Source of the DNA: Maricaulis sp.
GTDB lineage: Bacteria; Pseudomonadota; Alphaproteobacteria; Caulobacterales; Maricaulaceae
DNA: 64,000 nt
Direction: 5' to 3'
NCBI RefSeq assembly: GCF_030149425.1
Contig: NZ_JASBRQ010000044.1
Coordinates: forward strand, 88,287 to 152,286
Of the stretch, positions 26,812 to 35,800 are shown piece after piece (within the stretch, counting starts at the first letter, position 1; every line of letters starts with the position of its first letter). Both the position numbers and the translations under genes were made by a program. Below the pieces are notes generated by a model that was given only the letters and a program-made list of their open reading frames with translations, did not search any database and was not told the origin of the DNA.

Positions 26812-28785
26812 ATGGACGGACAAGCCCTACTCGACAAGCCGGAGACCGCGCCGGAACGCATTGCGGTCAAGCCGGACTATGCCGACCGCGCCAAGATCAA
26901 TGCGGAGCGCTATGCCGCGAAATACCTGCAATCGATCGAACAGCCGGAGACATTCTGGCGGCAGGAACTGGAACGGCTAGACTGGTTCAAATACCCGACC
27001 CAGCTGGATAATTCCAACTGGGACCCGGACCAGCTGAAAATCTCCTGGTTCGAGGATGGCATCCTCAATGTCGCCCATAACTGCATCGACCGGCATCTGC
27101 CGGAACGGGCCAATGATGTGGCCATCATCTGGGAAGGCGACAATCCCGGCTTCCACCACGCCATCACCTACGCCCAGCTGCACAACCATGTCTGCCGCTT
27201 CGCCAATGAGCTGAAATCCATTGGCGTCAAGAAGGGCGACCGGGTGATGATCTACATGCCGATGATCGCCGAGGCGGCCTATGCCATGCTCGCCTGCGCC
27301 CGCATCGGTGCTGTGCATTCGGTGGTATTTGGCGGCTTCTCGCCCGACGCCCTGGCCGGCCGGATCGAAGATTGCGGCGCCCGTTTCGTGGTCACGGCCG
27401 ATGAAGGCGTGCGCGGCGGCAAGGCCGTACCGCTCAAGGCCAATGTCGACGCTGCCCTGGAGCAGGTCGAGGTCGATGGCGTGCTGTGCATTCGCCATAC
27501 CGGCGGTGAGATCGGCTGGACTGAAGGCCGCGACCATTGGCACCACGAACTGGCCCTCAAGGTAGATGCCATTTGCCCGGCCGAGCCGATGAATGCGGAA
27601 GATCCGCTGTTCATTCTCTACACCTCGGGCTCCACCGGCAAACCCAAGGGCGTGATGCACACGACCGGGGGCTATCTGCTGTGGACGGCGATGACCTTCG
27701 ACTACATTTTTGACGTGCAGCCGGGTGAAGTCTTCTGGTGTACCGCCGATATCGGCTGGGTCACCGGTCACACCTATCTGATCTATGGACCGCTCGCCAA
27801 TGGCGTCACGACGCTGATGTTCGAAGGCGTGCCGACCTATCCAGGCCCGGACCGGGTCTGGCGTGTCGTGGCCACGCACCAGGTCAATGTTCTCTACACC
27901 GCACCGACCGCCATCCGGGCCCTGATGCGCGAGGGCGATGAGCATGTGCTCAAGCACGACCGCTCTTCCCTGCGCCTGTTGGGCAGTGTCGGCGAGCCGA
28001 TCAATCCGGAAGCCTGGTCATGGTATTACAGTGTCGTCGGCGAGGAGCGCTGCCCGATTGTCGACACCTGGTGGCAGACCGAGACGGGCGCCTGCCTGAT
28101 TACGCCGCTGCCCGGCGCCCATGATCTCAAGCCCGGCGCCGCCTCCAAACCCATGTTCGGGATTGAGCCGGCCTTGATCGACAATGAGGGCGAGATGATC
28201 ACGGCCGACGGCGCCATTGAAGGCAATCTGGTCCTGCTCGGCTCTTGGCCCGGCCAGATGCGGACCGTCTATGGCGACCACAAACGCTTTGCCGAGACCT
28301 ATTTCACCACCTATCGCGGGCTCTATTTCACCGGCGATGGCGCGCGTCGCGATGCCGACGGATACTGGTGGATTACCGGCCGGGTGGATGATGTGCTCAA
28401 TGTCTCGGGCCACCGTCTCGGCACAGCAGAGATCGAGAGTGCCCTCGTTTCCCACCCGCTCGTCGCGGAAGCGGCCGTGGTCGGATATCCGCACGATATC
28501 AAGGGACAGGGCGTTTATTGCTACGTCACCTTGAAGGCAGGTCTGCAGCCGACCGACGCGACCGCCAAGGATTTGCGCAAGCATGTGCGCCAGGAGATCG
28601 GTCCGGTCGCGACCCCGGATCTGCTCCAGTTTGCCCCCGGTCTGCCCAAGACCCGGTCCGGCAAGATCATGCGCCGCATCCTGCGCAAAATCGCCGAGAA
28701 TGAGTTCTCCAGCCTGGGTGACATCTCGACGCTGGCCGATCCCTCCGTCGTCGATCAACTGATCGAAGGCCGGCTCAACAAATAG
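26812..28785 (+). CDS. acs: acetyl-CoA synthetase
   Basis: The 657-residue AMP-forming ligase turns acetate, ATP and CoA into acetyl-CoA. It shows the adenylate motif [23 protein letters not shown] in the substrate pocket, the hinge [20 protein letters not shown] and the C-terminal [16 protein letters not shown], whose Lys is the usual acetylation switch. WWQTE (tryptophan in the pocket) fits acetate rather than longer acids. Length is typical. GGAGAG precedes the ATG, and the porin gene is 36 bases upstream, so they probably share a transcript. Confidence 0.97.
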   Translation: MDGQALLDKPETAPERIAVKPDYADRAKINAERYAAKYLQSIEQPETFWRQELERLDWFKYPTQLDNSNWDPDQLKISWFEDGILNVAHNCIDRHLPERANDVAIIWEGDNPGFHHAITYAQLHNHVCRFANELKSIGVKKGDRVMIYMPMIAEAAYAMLACARIGAVHSVVFGGFSPDALAGRIEDCGARFVVTADEGVRGGKAVPLKANVDAALEQVEVDGVLCIRHTGGEIGWTEGRDHWHHELALKVDAICPAEPMNAEDPLFILYTSGSTGKPKGVMHTTGGYLLWTAMTFDYIFDVQPGEVFWCTADIGWVTGHTYLIYGPLANGVTTLMFEGVPTYPGPDRVWRVVATHQVNVLYTAPTAIRALMREGDEHVLKHDRSSLRLLGSVGEPINPEAWSWYYSVVGEERCPIVDTWWQTETGACLITPLPGAHDLKPGAASKPMFGIEPALIDNEGEMITADGAIEGNLVLLGSWPGQMRTVYGDHKRFAETYFTTYRGLYFTGDGARRDADGYWWITGRVDDVLNVSGHRLGTAEIESALVSHPLVAEAAVVGYPHDIKGQGVYCYVTLKAGLQPTDATAKDLRKHVRQEIGPVATPDLLQFAPGLPKTRSGKIMRRILRKIAENEFSSLGDISTLADPSVVDQLIEGRLNK

Positions 28786-28817
28786 CGGTTCTCTCCCCAA
28801 CCCGACCGCTGAAGCTG

Positions 28818-28856
28818 CCGCCGGAGTGCCCCCCCACTCCGGCGGTCGTCTTTTTA
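28818..28856 (+). terminator. Rho-independent terminator of the porin-acs operon
   Basis: A perfect 11-bp stem (28818-28828 with 28835-28845), a loop of six C residues, and a T tract at 28851-28855 follow acs by 32 bases. Confidence 0.9.
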
Positions 28857-30236
28857 TCAGGCCGGTTGCGGTGTCTTCACGGCGTGGCGGGAGGGTTTCT
28901 CTCCGCCCTCGCCGTAGATATTCACCTCAAGACTGGAGATCGCATGCACCAGCGTGTTGGGCGCAATGTTCTGGCGGCCCGTCCAGCTGATCTGCGGGAA
29001 GCGCTCGAGAATCTTGCTCAGGGCCGATTGCAGCTGCATCTGGGCAATGCGTTGGCCGAGGCATTTGTGAGGCCCGTGCCCAAAGGCCAGATGTTTGTCG
29101 AAATTATCGCGCGTCATGTCGAACCGGTCCGGGTCCGGGAAGACTGAAGGGTCGCGATTGGCGGCCGGATACCAGAGCACAAGCTTTTCGTCCTTGGCGA
29201 TACGTTGGCCATTGAGCTCCGTGTCTTCCAGGGCCGTGCGGCGCATGTGCTGGACCGGTGAAATCAGACGGATGGCTTCATGCGTCATGCGCGGAATGAG
29301 GCTGGGATCGGCGATCGCCATTTCACGCTGATCAGGGAACTCTGTCAGCAAGCGGATCGTGCCCGACAGCGAGTTTCGCGTCGTGTCATTGCCGGCGAAA
29401 ATGATCAGCAGCCAGGAGCCATCCAGATACTCCTGCGGCAGCGGCTTGCCGGCCATTTGTGTATTGGCGATCGCGGTCAGGAGATCGCGCCGCGGATTGG
29501 CCCGGCGGTCCGCCATGACGCGCTCGCCATAATCGAACATCTCGTTGACGTAGTGGTAGAATTTGATCGGGAACCAGGGCCGGCGCGAGAGCAGGGTCCA
29601 CGGGTTTACATAATACTGGTTGGCCAGTTCCAGATAATGCATCCACTGGATAACCTTGGGCCGGTCTTCCTCATCAATGCCGAGCATTTCACACAGGGTG
29701 AAAAGCGGGACTTCCTGAGAGAAGAGTTTGACGAAATCGACCACCGGGCCCTGCCGTTCGACCTCGTCGAGCAAGGCGTCGATCTTGGCATCCACCCGCT
29801 CACGCAGCTCGGCAACAAAGCGCGGGATGAAGAAGTCCTTCTGCTGGATCCGCATTTCCATGTGATGCGGCTGGTCCAGATTGATGATCGAGTTGAAAGC
29901 CGCCGGGATCAGCTTCTTGGGCCGCCATTCCTTGCGCGGCTTGATGAACATGTTGATGCTGCCGCGCTCTGAGGAAAAAACGTCATTGGCCAGCTCGGCC
30001 TGTTTGATGTCCTCATAGCGCGACACGGCCCAGAACCCGGCCGTCGACTTGTCCGCCGGACCTGACCACATGACCGGCGCCTCTTCGCGCATGCGCTTGA
30101 AAAAATCGTGCGGATGCCCCTGGGTCCAGGACTGCGGATCCCACAAGGCAAACTCGTCCAGCATCGGATAAACCGCATCATGCTGCGGCAGGGCCTGGGG
30201 CCGGTCCTCGAGGATGACATCGCTGACGAGTTGCAT
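28857..30236 (-). CDS. cytochrome P450
   Basis: The 459-residue soluble bacterial P450 has the I-helix oxygen-activation motif AGNDTTRNS, the K-helix ExxR in EAIRLIS, and the heme-binding loop FGHGPHKCLG with the thiolate cysteine. It hydroxylates an unknown substrate and needs a ferredoxin and reductase, neither of which is adjacent. The NDTTRNS form is shared by several bacterial families (including CYP153 alkane hydroxylases and steroid/terpene P450s), so the subfamily is left open. ATG 30236 is preceded by GGGAG; a TTG at 30242 is also in frame. Upstream on the same strand lie an alcohol dehydrogenase and a reductase, which could process its product. Confidence 0.92.
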   Translation of the reverse strand: MQLVSDVILEDRPQALPQHDAVYPMLDEFALWDPQSWTQGHPHDFFKRMREEAPVMWSGPADKSTAGFWAVSRYEDIKQAELANDVFSSERGSINMFIKPRKEWRPKKLIPAAFNSIINLDQPHHMEMRIQQKDFFIPRFVAELRERVDAKIDALLDEVERQGPVVDFVKLFSQEVPLFTLCEMLGIDEEDRPKVIQWMHYLELANQYYVNPWTLLSRRPWFPIKFYHYVNEMFDYGERVMADRRANPRRDLLTAIANTQMAGKPLPQEYLDGSWLLIIFAGNDTTRNSLSGTIRLLTEFPDQREMAIADPSLIPRMTHEAIRLISPVQHMRRTALEDTELNGQRIAKDEKLVLWYPAANRDPSVFPDPDRFDMTRDNFDKHLAFGHGPHKCLGQRIAQMQLQSALSKILERFPQISWTGRQNIAPNTLVHAISSLEVNIYGEGGEKPSRHAVKTPQPA

Positions 30237-30263
30237 GCTCAAAATGCTCCCAATTCAAAAAGC

Positions 30264-30274
30264 GAACAGTGTTC
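30264..30274. promoter_or_regulatory. palindrome upstream of the P450 gene
   Basis: The perfect dyad GAACA-G-TGTTC lies 28-38 bases before the P450 start, in the 108-base gap after the alcohol dehydrogenase gene. Sites of this form are common for TetR-family regulators. No regulator gene is adjacent. Confidence 0.35.
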
Positions 30275-30344
30275 ACTCATGGAAGCTAGGGCGCACCCTG
30301 CGGGGTTGGCAAGGGCCGGGCCGGGATTTCCGTTGACGTTAGCG

Positions 30345-31498
30345 TTAAATCCACACTTCGCGGTACAGCGCGGCCATTTCATCGCGGGTCGGAATGCGCG
30401 GGTTATTGCCCGGTGAGCCGGAGGACTCAGCCTGCTCCGCCATAGTACCAATCACGGACTCATAGCGCGCCTGTTCGACACCGAATTCGCGCAGGGTTGG
30501 CACCGAAAGCTCACCATTTAGCGCCTCTAATTCGTGGATCAGACGGCTACAGGCGCTGGCATCATCAAGCCCGGCCGCCGCAACGCCCATGGTGCGGGCG
30601 CATTCGGCATAGCGCTCCCGCGCCGCTGGTATCGACCATCTGGTAACCGCCGGTAATAGCATGGCATTAGAGAGCCCGTGCGGCACATGGAAGAACGCCC
30701 CGATCGGCCGGCTCATCCCGTGCACAAGGGCGACAGAGGCGTTGGAAAACGCCATACCAGCCAGGGTCGCCCCGGCCATCATCGCCTCGCGCGCGGCGCG
30801 ATTGTCCGGCTCGTGATAGGCGGTCCGCAGATTGGGTGCGATCAGGCGCATCGCCCCCAGCGCCTGCTGATCGGAGAAGGCATTGGCCTTGCGGCTGACA
30901 TAGGCCTCGATGGCGTGGGTCAGTGCGTCAATGCCTGTGTCCGCGGTTGCACGCGGTGGCAGGCTGATGGTCAGTTCGAAGTCGACGATCGCCGCCGCCG
31001 GCATCAGCCCGGGGCCCATGCAGAGCATTTTCTCGTCCGTTGCCGCATCGGTGATGACGGTAACGCGAGTGACTTCCGACCCCGTCCCCGCCGTTGTCGG
31101 GATGGCGATGACTGGCACAGCACCCCGGCCGACAATGTTCGGAACCTTGAGATCGCGCATAACCCCGCCCGAGGCGGCCAGCGCAGTCATGGCCTTGGCT
31201 GTATCGATCGCACTTCCGCCACCAAGAGCACAAAATCGCTCTCGCGAAACACAGCCAGGCCTGCTTCGACACAATCCACCGTGGGCTCCGGAACGGTGTC
31301 GAGGAAGAGACCCGGCTCGTTACCTGCTTGACGCAGCAACGCCGCCGCCTGCTCGACATAGCCAAGCTGGGCGAGGATCTTGTCAGAGATGATCAGTGGG
31401 CGGCGCGCACCGAGGCGAGCCAGAACGTCCGGCAAGTCCGCCAGGGCTCCCGCGCCGATGCGCAGGTCCGGGGTCAGATCAATGCGCGCCGCCGCCAT
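30345..31498 (-). pseudogene. iron-containing alcohol dehydrogenase with a frameshift
   Basis: The two halves of one class III (iron) alcohol dehydrogenase lie in different frames. The first (31498 down to about 31235) gives residues from MAAARIDLTPDLRIGAGAL to AVFRESDF; the rest, from ALGGGSAIDTAKAM to the stop at 30345, is in the next frame. The shift lies near 31226-31238 and would be repaired by one extra base, giving about 384 residues, the normal length. The downstream half keeps TTAGTGSEVT and all expected metal ligands (VDFELT, DALTHAIEAY, ALVHGMSRPIGAFFHVPHG). The start codon follows the upstream reductase stop by two bases. It is a pseudogene, a sequencing error, or less likely a programmed shift. 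Confidence 0.85.
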
Positions 31499-31500
31499 GA

Positions 31501-32673
31501 TCAGCTTTCGATCTGGAAGGTCAGACCGGCATGTTCCTGCAGGCGCCCGATCAATGCCTCTCCCATCGCCGGAGCCGGGGTGTAGACACCGCCCGGGGTC
31601 TGCTCCCGGTCGACATTCTTGACCAGGCAGAGTGCCGATTCCGCAATCATTTTCGAGGTCGAGCCATAGCCCGGGTCCTTGTCACCGGAGACACCCGCGG
31701 TCAGGCGCGTCCCGTCGGCAGCAACGCCGGTAAACATGGCGTCGTAAAACCCGGTCTCGCGTTCTTCCTTGCTGGGACCCTCACCCGGCTTGGGCGGGTT
31801 TTCGGCCATGGATTTGTCATTGGCGATCATATTGGCGAACTGCTCGCCATTTTCGCCCGGACCGGTGGCGAACATCTCGTCATAGACGAAGTCCTCGCCA
31901 TAGCGGTGACCCAACAGCGCGTTGGACCGGTGGACATTCTTGGTATTGATCGAAGCCATGATGAAGGGCGCCGACCAGGTATTGAGATCGTCCTCGAAAA
32001 TCACCTTCATGCCGGAAGGCTGTTTCGGCCCCTCAAAGTCGGGAACCAGGCTGAACGGGTTGCGCAGACGGTTGATCACCTCCGGCTCCTTGGCCGCGCG
32101 CGCCATGGTCTCGGCAAAGCTCGCCGCCGTACCGCCGGAGAAAGTGCCCTTCATCTTGCGCACCCGGCCTTTGACACGGGCGAGCGGAGCACCGGTTTTC
32201 TCGATGGCATGCTGCTGCAGGAAGTAGACGCCGAGATCGAAGGGAATGGAGTCGAAACCACAGGACAGAACAATGCGCGCCCCGCTGGCTTTGGCCGGAG
32301 CATCGTAATTACGGATGATGTCATACATCCACGCTGGCTCACCGCAGAGGTCGACATAGTCGGTGCCGGCCTCAACGCAGGCCTTGATCAGCGGCTCGCC
32401 ATAAAGCTGATACGGCCCCACTGTGGTCACCACGGCGGCCGTCGCTTCCGCCATCGCCTTGAGCGAGGCCGGATCCGCGCTGTCGGCGACGATCAGCGGC
32501 GTATCCGCCGGTGCGCCAATCTCATCGCGCACGGCAGCGAGCTTGTCGGCCGACCGCCCGGCCATGGCCCAGCGGACGTCTGAGCCATACTCGGCAGCGA
32601 GATATTCTGCGACGAGACGGCCGGTAAAGCCCGTCGCGCCGAAAACGACGACGTCATAAGTGCGCGCATTCAT
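31501..32673 (-). CDS. saccharopine dehydrogenase-like NAD(P)-binding reductase
   Basis: The 390-residue protein begins with VVVFGATGFTGRLVAEYLA, a nucleotide-binding fold of the saccharopine dehydrogenase family, followed by VTTVGPYQLYGEPLIKACV and YVDLCGEPAWM. This is the branch that includes trans-acting enoyl reductases of polyketide/phenolic lipid synthesis, rather than true lysine-pathway saccharopine dehydrogenase. Substrate is unknown. The gene overlaps nearly with the alcohol dehydrogenase (2-base gap), so the two form a unit, perhaps handling a lipid or an aldehyde together with the P450. Confidence 0.85.
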   Translation of the reverse strand: MNARTYDVVVFGATGFTGRLVAEYLAAEYGSDVRWAMAGRSADKLAAVRDEIGAPADTPLIVADSADPASLKAMAEATAAVVTTVGPYQLYGEPLIKACVEAGTDYVDLCGEPAWMYDIIRNYDAPAKASGARIVLSCGFDSIPFDLGVYFLQQHAIEKTGAPLARVKGRVRKMKGTFSGGTAASFAETMARAAKEPEVINRLRNPFSLVPDFEGPKQPSGMKVIFEDDLNTWSAPFIMASINTKNVHRSNALLGHRYGEDFVYDEMFATGPGENGEQFANMIANDKSMAENPPKPGEGPSKEERETGFYDAMFTGVAADGTRLTAGVSGDKDPGYGSTSKMIAESALCLVKNVDREQTPGGVYTPAPAMGEALIGRLQEHAGLTFQIES

Positions 32674-32761
32674 TTTGATTGTCCTGGTCTGGGAGTGGCG
32701 AGGATCTGATTGGAGCGCTCAACTTGCCGCCGCTGAGCAGGCCTGTCGAGAGCCAAGTGAA

Positions 32762-32789
32762 ATGACGCGCTAGAGGATTAGCGCGTCAT
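32762..32789 (-). terminator. probable terminator of gltB
   Basis: A perfect 11-bp stem (32762-32772 with 32779-32789) and a 6-base loop lie 46 bases after the gltB stop. On the minus strand it is followed by TTCACTT, a weak T tract. Confidence 0.55.
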
Positions 32790-32834
32790 CTCTGAAATCA
32801 AGGGCCGGGAAACAATCCGTTCAAGCCGGACCGA

Positions 32835-35800
32835 TCAGCTCTCTTCTCGCTGGCGATGCATTGCCTTGTTCACCGCCTGCTGCCGCGCCACGATTTCACG
32901 CCCCTGGACATGCACAAAATCAGCCCGCACCACATCCCAGTTCGCCAGCAATTGGTCCGCCTGGGCCGAGCCGGTTTGCGCCAGATGCTCGATGATCAAG
33001 GAGCGGCAAAGCGTATCGGCATCGCGCTCCAGCGGGCTGACGACGACGGTCTCGCTATTGAGGCGCGCCGCCAGCCGGTCTTCCGGGTCATAGACAAAGA
33101 CATCACCGCCGGTCATGCCGGCAGCGAAATTGTCTCCGACCGATCCGATCAGAACGACCACGCCACCGGTCATATACTCGCAGCCATTGGCGCCGCAGCC
33201 TTCAACCACCGCCTGGGCGCCGGAATTGCGCACAGCGAAGCGTTGTCCGGCGCGGCCGGCCGCAAACAACCAGCCCGAGGTAGCGCCATAAAGACAGGTA
33301 TTGCCGATGATGGCGTGGTGATGATTGTCCAGCGTCGAGCCGAGATAGGGACGCACGATCAGCTTGCCGCCCGACAATCCCTTGCCGACATAATCATTGG
33401 CATCGCCATCCAGCTCGATGCGCAGCCCCCGCGCCGAAAACGCCCCCAGGGACTGACCGGCGGAACCGCGCAGTCGAACCGTCAGGAAGTCCTCGCCCGG
33501 ACCGCGGGCGCCGAAGCGCGAAACAAATTCCGATGAGGTCCGCGCGCCGATCGCCCGGTCAGTATTGCGGACATCATAGTCGAGCTGCATCTTCTCGCCG
33601 CGATCAAAGGCGGGGGCAGCATCGACGAGGATGCGGTCATCCAGGGTCGGTGCCACGGCATTTCGCTGCGTCCGGGTTGATCGCGCCGGCCGGTCTGCCG
33701 CGTCGGCGCGGGCCATGATGGCGCTGAGGTCGAGATCATCCAGGGCCGAGGAGCCCCGGCTGACCTGGGTCAACAGGTCGGCCCGGCCAATCACATCCTC
33801 AAGCGAGGTCGCGCCGAGGCTGGCGAGAATGTCGCGCACATCCTGGGCCAAATAGGTCATCAGATTGACGACATGGTCCGGCGCCCCGCCAAAGCGGGCC
33901 CGCAAATCATTGTCCTGGGTGCACACACCGACGGGGCAGGTATTGGAATGGCACTGTCGAACCATGAGACAGCCCAGCGCCAAGAGTGCAGTCGTACCGA
34001 CACCAAACTCCTCAGCCCCGATCATGGCGGCGATAACGATGTCCCGTCCGGTCCGGATACCCCCATCAGCCCGCAGGGTCACCCGCTCGCGCAGACCGTT
34101 GAGGGCCAGCATCTGGTGCGCTTCGGCCAGACCCAGTTCCAGCGGCCCGCCAGCGAACTTGATCGAGCTCAGGGCTGCCGCGCCCGTACCTCCGACCGAA
34201 CCGGAGATATTGATCACATCGGCCCGGGCCTTGGCGACGCCGGCGGCAACGGCACCCACGCCCGCGGCCGCCACCAGTTTCACACCGACCCGTGCCGTCG
34301 GATTGATCTGTTTCAGGTCATAGATGAGCTGAGCCAGGTCCTCGATAGAATAGATATCATGGTGTGGCGGCGGCGAGATCAGGCTGACACCCGGTGTCGA
34401 CAGGCGCATGCGCGCGATGAACTCAGTGACCTTGAAACCGGGCAATTGCCCGCCTTCACCAGGCTTGGCGCCCTGCGCCACCTTGATCTCGATCTCGCGG
34501 CACTGATTGAGATATTCCGCGGTCACGCCGAAGCGGCCGGACGCAATCTGCTTGACCGCCGAGTTCAGGTTTTCCCCGCTCGGCAGCGGCTTGTATCGCT
34601 TGGGATCCTCGCCGCCTTCACCGGAGACCGATTTCGCCCCGATCCTGTTCATGGCGATGTTCAGCGCCCCATGCGCCTCAGGCGACAACGCGCCAAGCGA
34701 CATGCCCGGCGTGACGAATCGGCGGCGAATACCATTGATCGATTCAACCGCATCGACGCTGACTGCCGAGCCCAACGGCCGCATCTGCATCAGATCACGC
34801 AAATGTACCGGCCCCTGCGCCTCAATAGCTTCGCGATAAGCCGTCCACGCGGTGGGTTCGTTTTCACGAACGGCCTTGTGCAAGGCATCAATGGCCTGTG
34901 CCGAGAGTGCATGCCGGTCACCACTACTGCGCTGGCGGAAGAAGCCACCGATCGGCAGGCGGGCGCGATCACCCTGCCAGGCGCCGCGATGCAGATTGAC
35001 CAGCCGCCCCTCAAGACCGGACAGGCCCATGCCAGAGATCCGGCTGACCACGCCGGGCAGGTAAGTCTCGACCAGGGCGCGTGACAGGCCCAGCACTTCG
35101 AAATCGCAGCCGCCGCGGTAAGACGAGATGACCGAAATGCCCATCTTGGACATGATTTTCAAAAGCCCGGCATCAAAGGCCTGTTTGAGATGCAGCGCGC
35201 GGTTACGGGCCTCTGCCTCATCGCCCCTGGCTGGCGCTGTCACCGTGTCGAAAGCGAGATAGGGGTTGATCGTCGTCGCCCCCAGTCCGATCAGAACCGC
35301 CGCGTAATGGGGATCAGCGCACTCGGATGAGCGCACATTGATCGAGCAGCGATTACGCAGCCCCTGCTCGGTGAGCCGGGCATGAACCGCGCCTGTGACC
35401 AGGATCATCGGCAGGGCGGCTTGGGTCTCGCTCTGCCTGTGATCGGTCAGAACAAGGTGCGCCGCACCATGCCGCACGGCTTCGACCGCCTGAGCGATGA
35501 CGTGATCGATCGCCTCGGACAGGGTCCGGCCATCGCCAGTCGCCTTACCCGGCTCGAACAGGCAGTCGAGTTCGCGCACCTCGTCCTTGATGTGTTCGCG
35601 CCAGCGCTCGAAGGCCCCATTGGTCAGGACCGGGCTGTCCAGCACCAATACACTGGAGCGTTGCTGCGCCGGGCCGAGCAGGTTGCCCAGATTGCGAAAG
35701 CGGGTCTTCAGCCCCATCACGCGGCCTTCGCGCAGCGGATCAATCGGCGGATTGGTCACCTGCGAGAAATTCTGGCGGAAGAAATGCGAGAGCGGCCGGT

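Noticed and set aside
33873..35084. 403-codon open frame on the plus strand
   Set aside because: It is antisense to gltB, which has all expected motifs; the product is rich in Arg, Gln and His without a recognisable domain.
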